Assembly: GCA_963734725.1 (NCBI GenBank)
Contig: CAVTIX010000010.1
Span: forward strand, 62,001 to 126,000
DNA from: DASXKD01 sp963734725
GTDB taxonomy: Bacteria; Actinomycetota; Actinomycetes; Streptosporangiales; Streptosporangiaceae
Length of the DNA: 64,000 bases
Reading direction: 5' to 3'
The first letter of the stretch is position 1. Every line of letters starts with the position of its first letter. This document shows, piece after piece, positions 60,744 through 64,000 of this stretch. The translations under genes and the position numbers were made by a program. The notes below the pieces were generated by a model. The model saw nothing but the letters and a program-made list of their open reading frames with translations, ran no database searches and was not told the DNA's origin.

Positions 60744-61175
60744 CTAGCAGGCGAAGGCGGGGAAGGCGGGGATCCGGATCCTCGCCCGGCACAGGAGGGC
60801 CCGGGCCATCAGGTCGCGGGACTTGACGACCAGTTCCCGCGCGGCGGGGGCCTTGCCCCCCGGCACGTGCCGCTGGGTGCCCGGGAAGCCGAACGCGATG
60901 GTCAGGGCACAGGCTACGGCTGTCAGGGCGGCGGGCAGCAACACCATGGCGCGGACCCGGGCAGCGGGCCGCCGGGCAATCCACCGGAACCAGTACGCCA
61001 GCGCGCCGAGCCGGGCGGCCACCGGCCGGACCGCGACCTGCTCGATCCACGGCATCTTCTCGGTCAGCGTCAGGCGGGTGAAGATTGAGAACAGCGAGAC
61101 GAGGCGGGGATCGGATTCGGAGAGCTTGCCCTCGATCGACTCCAAAGCGCGCTGCTGACCGATGGGTAGGCTCAT
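60744..61175 (-). CDS. DUF3040-like small membrane protein
   Basis: The 143-residue product has the short actinobacterial motif GQQRALESIEGKLSESDPRL near the start, SIFTRLTLTE, and one membrane segment (about residues 80-100, AMVLLPAALTAVACALTIAFG). The C-terminal part is hydrophilic and ends FPAFAC. Proteins of this type are common in actinobacteria with no known function. Start 61175 has GGGAG eight bases upstream and is preferred to 61184. The gaps on both sides (60681-60743, 61176-61381) hold nothing recognisable. Confidence 0.65.
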   Translation of the reverse strand: MSLPIGQQRALESIEGKLSESDPRLVSLFSIFTRLTLTEKMPWIEQVAVRPVAARLGALAYWFRWIARRPAARVRAMVLLPAALTAVACALTIAFGFPGTQRHVPGGKAPAARELVVKSRDLMARALLCRARIRIPAFPAFAC

Positions 61176-61381
61176 CTCGAACATCTCCCGCTCTGCTGTC
61201 TTCGCCTGGGTTGCCGGTGCCGTAGGGGTTCTACGTTACCGGCCAGGAATGCCCGATGACCGGCGGGTTCGGCTACCGGTGCCGGCCGGGCCACCATGGG
61301 CGGAGATTACCCAGGGAAACGGCGTTTATCCGCGCCGCGACGGGCCGGCAGGGTAGCTTTCCTCTCCTTCGTGCAATACGG

Positions 61382-62059
61382 CTACACCGGGATCGCCGCT
61401 CCCGACACCAGATGGGCCTGCGGGGAAGCCAGGAACAGGTAGGCCCGGGCGATGTCATCGACCCCGGGCCATGACACGTGGTCGGCGTCCGGCATCGCGG
61501 CCCGGTTCGCCGGGGTGTCGATGATGCTCGGGACGACGCAGTTGACGGTGATCGCGGTGCCCCTGGTCTCGTCCGCGGCCATCGCCACCAGGTGCAGCAC
61601 GCCGAGCTTGCTCACCGAGTAGGCGAATCCCTGGCCCCGGGTCACCTGCGCCGCCCGGCTCGCGGTGTGCACGATCCGGCCCTCGCCGGCGCGCCGCAGA
61701 ACAGCCAGCGCGTGCTTGGTCACCAGGGCGGCGCTGACCAGGTTCAGGTTGAGCTGGGTGGTCAGCTCATCCTGGTCGAGGGCGTCCAGCCGGGTGTGCG
61801 GCGCGTAGCCCCCGATTGTGTTGACCACCGCCCAGGGCGCCGGTTCCTCGCGGAACAGGTTGCTGAGCGCGGCGTCGTCCAGGACGTCCACCTGGCGATA
61901 ACGCACGCCGTCCAGGCGCCGGCCGGGCTTGGGCAAGTGCCGGTCGGCGCCGGAGACCGAGGCCCCGGCCGCGGCGAAGGCCGCGGCCAGGCCCCCGCCG
62001 AGCGCCCCTGCCGCGCCGAACACCAGCACGCTCCGGCCCGCGTACCCGGTCTCTGCCAT
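61382..62059 (-). CDS. Short-chain dehydrogenase/reductase
   Basis: The 225-residue protein has the cofactor loop VFGAAGALGGGLAAAF (the GXXGXXG-like GAAGALGG), the substrate region NTIGGYAP, the catalytic Ser in HTASRAAQ and Tyr-X3-Lys in FAYSVSKLG. It resembles the dihydropteridine-reductase-like or SDR family of unclear substrate. Start 62059 follows GAGAGGTGACC; the long frame extending to 62350 is antisense to DedA and rejected. It is 26 bases downstream of the DedA gene and likely co-transcribed. Confidence 0.85.
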   Translation of the reverse strand: MAETGYAGRSVLVFGAAGALGGGLAAAFAAAGASVSGADRHLPKPGRRLDGVRYRQVDVLDDAALSNLFREEPAPWAVVNTIGGYAPHTRLDALDQDELTTQLNLNLVSAALVTKHALAVLRRAGEGRIVHTASRAAQVTRGQGFAYSVSKLGVLHLVAMAADETRGTAITVNCVVPSIIDTPANRAAMPDADHVSWPGVDDIARAYLFLASPQAHLVSGAAIPV

Positions 62060-62085
62060 GGTCACCTCTCCCTTGGCCTTCTTGG

Positions 62086-62769
62086 TCAGCCCTTCCTGGC
62101 GTCCGGGGCCTTCCTGATATCCGGTGGCGAGCCCGGATCCGCGGCCGCGGCGCGGCGCCTCCGGCGCAGGACGGCACGCGTGATCCAGGCGGCGACCAGG
62201 ACCCCCAGCGCGATCAGCAGGTACAGCGAATAGCGCACGATGTCGGTGTAGATGGTCCCGATATGGTCGCCGGCCAGGTAGCCGAGCGGCGCCCAGAGCG
62301 CGACCCAGAGGGCGGCGCCGATCGCGGTGAAGACGAGGAAGCGCCGCCACGGCATCTCTGCGGTCCCGGCGATGATGCCCGCCGCCTGGCGCAGCCCTTC
62401 GAAGAACCGCGCGGTGATCACGACCACGCCGCCGCGGCGCTCAAAGAACCGCTCGGCCTTCTCCAGCCGCTCCGGGGTCAAGAACACGTACTTGCCGAAC
62501 CGCAGCACGAGCGCATGGCCGCCGAAGTACCCGATCGCGTAACCGATGCAGTTGCCCACGATCGCCGCGAGCACCGCGATGACGCCCACCGCGACGATGC
62601 TCAGCCGGCCAGTGCCCGCGTAGACCGAAGCGGCGACCAGGATCGTCTCGCCGGGCGCGGGCACCCCGAAGTTCTCCAACAGGATGAGCCCGGCGACCGC
62701 CAGGTACCCGTAGTTGTCGAGCACCGGCGCCACCGCCCCCAGGAGCCCGGGCAGCGGAGTCGCGGACAT
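62086..62769 (-). CDS. DedA-family membrane protein
   Basis: The 227-residue polytopic protein has the DedA/VTT pattern: LLENFGVPAPGETILVAA, IVGNCIGYAIGYFGG, RFFEGLRQAAGIIAGTAEMPW with the essential arginines, and FTAIGAALWVALWAPLGYLAG. DedA proteins are lipid scramblases or transporters, including recycling of undecaprenyl phosphate, which the WecA-type enzyme in this window uses. The C-terminus is basic and Pro-rich. ATG 62769 was used. Confidence 0.9.
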   Translation of the reverse strand: MSATPLPGLLGAVAPVLDNYGYLAVAGLILLENFGVPAPGETILVAASVYAGTGRLSIVAVGVIAVLAAIVGNCIGYAIGYFGGHALVLRFGKYVFLTPERLEKAERFFERRGGVVVITARFFEGLRQAAGIIAGTAEMPWRRFLVFTAIGAALWVALWAPLGYLAGDHIGTIYTDIVRYSLYLLIALGVLVAAWITRAVLRRRRRAAAADPGSPPDIRKAPDARKG

Positions 62770-62922
62770 GATGGCGCCTTTCGGTGTGGGCGGCCCGCGC
62801 AGCGGTCAAGTCCCCGGCGCGGTGCCAGGATGCCGAAGTTACCGATACCTCTCTACCAGCCCGGGACCACTGCGGGGTGTAATGGCCGGATGAGTGGCCT
62901 AAACAGGGGGAAGGACGGCGCC

Positions 62923-63990
62923 ATGCGAGCTCCGGGGGCCTTCGCCGACATGGTGGCGTTGCGGGAAGCCTGGCACCCGGCCGCGTTCGCGCGCGACCTC
63001 GCCGACCGTCCGGCACACGCCGACCTGCTCGGCCAGCCGCTGGTGCTGTGGCGCGGGCCGGATGGCCGGCCACGGGCCAACTCCGACCTGTGCGTGCACC
63101 GGGGCACCGCGCTGTCCCTCGGCTGGGTCAGCGGCGACGAACTGGTCTGCCCCTACCACGGCTGGCGTTACCGCGCCGACGGCCGTTGCGCGGCGATACC
63201 CCAGCTCGAAGACCCATCCCGGGTCCCGCCCAAGGCGCGCATCGGCGCGTTCGCCTGCCAGGAGCGGTACGGGCTGGTGTGGGTGGCGCTGGCCGAGCCG
63301 CGCTGGCCGCTGCCCGAGGCGCCGGAACTGGAAGACGGGTCCTGGGCGCTGGTGACCGCGGGCCCGTACCGCTGGCGCTGCGACGCGGCCCGCCAGGTGG
63401 AGAACTTCACCGACTTCGGGCATTTCCCGTGGGTGCACCCGGGCTTGCTCGGCGACCCGGACCGGCCGGTCGTGCCGCGCCACGAGGTCCGCACCGAGGG
63501 CAACGTGCTGCATTACTCGATCGTCCGGCCGGAGGCGGCCAACACCGACGACTTCCCGGTTTTTGGCAACGAGCAGGCCGGGCCGCCCGAGCGGCGCAGC
63601 AGCTACGAGCTGCACCTGCCGTACACGATCGTGCTGCGCCTCGGGTGGGGCGGCGAGCGCGGGATGGTCTACTTCTTCGCTTCCCAGCCGGTCGCCGCCG
63701 ACCGCAGCGTCGGCTATGTGATCATCGGCCGCAACTACAACCTCGACCAGCCGGACCGGGTGATCCAGGAGTTCGAGGACACCATCTTCGGCCAGGACCA
63801 GGTAGTCGTGGAGTCGCAGCGGCCCGAGCAGGTGCCCTTCGACCTGGCGGCCGAGTTGCACCTGAAGTTCGACGCGGTGGCGGTCGCCTACCGCAAGGCG
63901 ATGCGGGCGCTCGGGCTGGCCACCAGCGACCCGGCGGGAACGGCGGGAGCGCCGCGGGCTAAGGGCGGGCCCGGGCTTCCTCGATCGTGA
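62923..63990 (+). CDS. Rieske aromatic-ring-hydroxylating oxygenase alpha subunit
   Basis: It oxygenates an aromatic or similar substrate with electrons from a partner reductase not seen here. The 355-residue protein has the Rieske 2Fe-2S motif with ligands Cys57, His59, Cys76 and His79 (CVHRG and CPYHGW). A catalytic domain follows with the mononuclear iron histidines in NFTDFGHFPWVHPGLLGD. ATG 62923 follows GGGGAAGGA by seven bases; ATG 62890 is an alternative. The substrate is unknown; it belongs to the single-subunit alpha3 group (vanillate demethylase-like). It ends just before the window boundary. Confidence 0.88.
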   Translation: MRAPGAFADMVALREAWHPAAFARDLADRPAHADLLGQPLVLWRGPDGRPRANSDLCVHRGTALSLGWVSGDELVCPYHGWRYRADGRCAAIPQLEDPSRVPPKARIGAFACQERYGLVWVALAEPRWPLPEAPELEDGSWALVTAGPYRWRCDAARQVENFTDFGHFPWVHPGLLGDPDRPVVPRHEVRTEGNVLHYSIVRPEAANTDDFPVFGNEQAGPPERRSSYELHLPYTIVLRLGWGGERGMVYFFASQPVAADRSVGYVIIGRNYNLDQPDRVIQEFEDTIFGQDQVVVESQRPEQVPFDLAAELHLKFDAVAVAYRKAMRALGLATSDPAGTAGAPRAKGGPGLPRS

Positions 63991-64000
63991 GTTCCGCCGC

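Overview
The window is high-GC chromosomal DNA of an actinomycete. Its gene order (prmC, sua5, wecA, the ATP synthase operon, a DUF2550 gene, nucS, a DivIVA-domain coiled-coil gene, mce, thiolase, meaB, marR, icmA) is the one I recall from Streptomyces and related filamentous genera. The BNR and sigma genes look closer to the Streptosporangiales, but that is from memory only. No rRNA, tRNA or CRISPR array was seen.

Layout. 1-4 kb: prmC, sua5 and a WecA-type sugar-phosphate transferase with a very long repetitive tail. 4.1-12.7 kb: the complete F1Fo ATP synthase operon (atpI, atpZ-like, atpB, E, F, H, A, G, D, C), preceded by a Rex-like box; atpI is frame-disrupted. 12.6-23.3 kb: DUF2550, cobalamin adenosyltransferase, GMC oxidoreductase, aldehyde dehydrogenase, a split reductase/deaminase pair of RibD type, a zinc-ribbon/HTH protein, threonine aldolase, an anchored secreted protein and a CbiX-like protein. 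23.3-29.0 kb: nucS and an integrative element of about 5 kb. 29.4-34.3 kb: YCII protein with an ECF sigma factor (frame-disrupted), a zinc-ribbon/hydrolase fusion, an SDR and a polar coiled-coil protein. 34.5-43.3 kb: acyl-CoA metabolism (mce, thiolase, meaB, icmA) with a MarR regulator, a DUF2127 protein, and a SigE-like factor beside a frame-disrupted BNR-type membrane protein. 43.5-49.4 kb: membrane protein, deaminase, sigma/anti-sigma-like pair, dehydratase and two PH-domain membrane proteins. 49.3-64 kb: a fused ABC exporter, a VKOR/thioredoxin pair, PEBP, PQQ-like propeller, type II NADH dehydrogenase, GNAT, Sco1-like lipoprotein, SDR, DedA and a Rieske oxygenase.

Two features deserve most attention. 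First, a serine-integrase element has integrated inside nucS, between codons near the 5' end. One end of the element supplies a diverged replacement for the first ~50 codons, so the gene at 23334-24017 stays open as a chimera. The host's original first ~43 codons are stranded at the other end (28876-29007). A shared 10-bp core, GAGCCGCCGT, marks both junctions.

Second, a structured repeat of about 120 bp occurs four times (6946-7066, 12011-12173, 36346-36465 reversed, 47731-47965), always in a gap between co-directional genes and twice inside the ATP synthase operon. Its end carries a strong Shine-Dalgarno followed by a start codon. It therefore looks like a mobile ribosome-binding-site cassette: it supplies the start of atpH and of a PH-domain gene, and of a 13-codon leader ORF overlapping atpC.

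Three otherwise ordinary genes (atpI, the 29.7-kb sigma factor, the 40-kb BNR protein) are each broken by one frame change. They could be real lesions or assembly indels.
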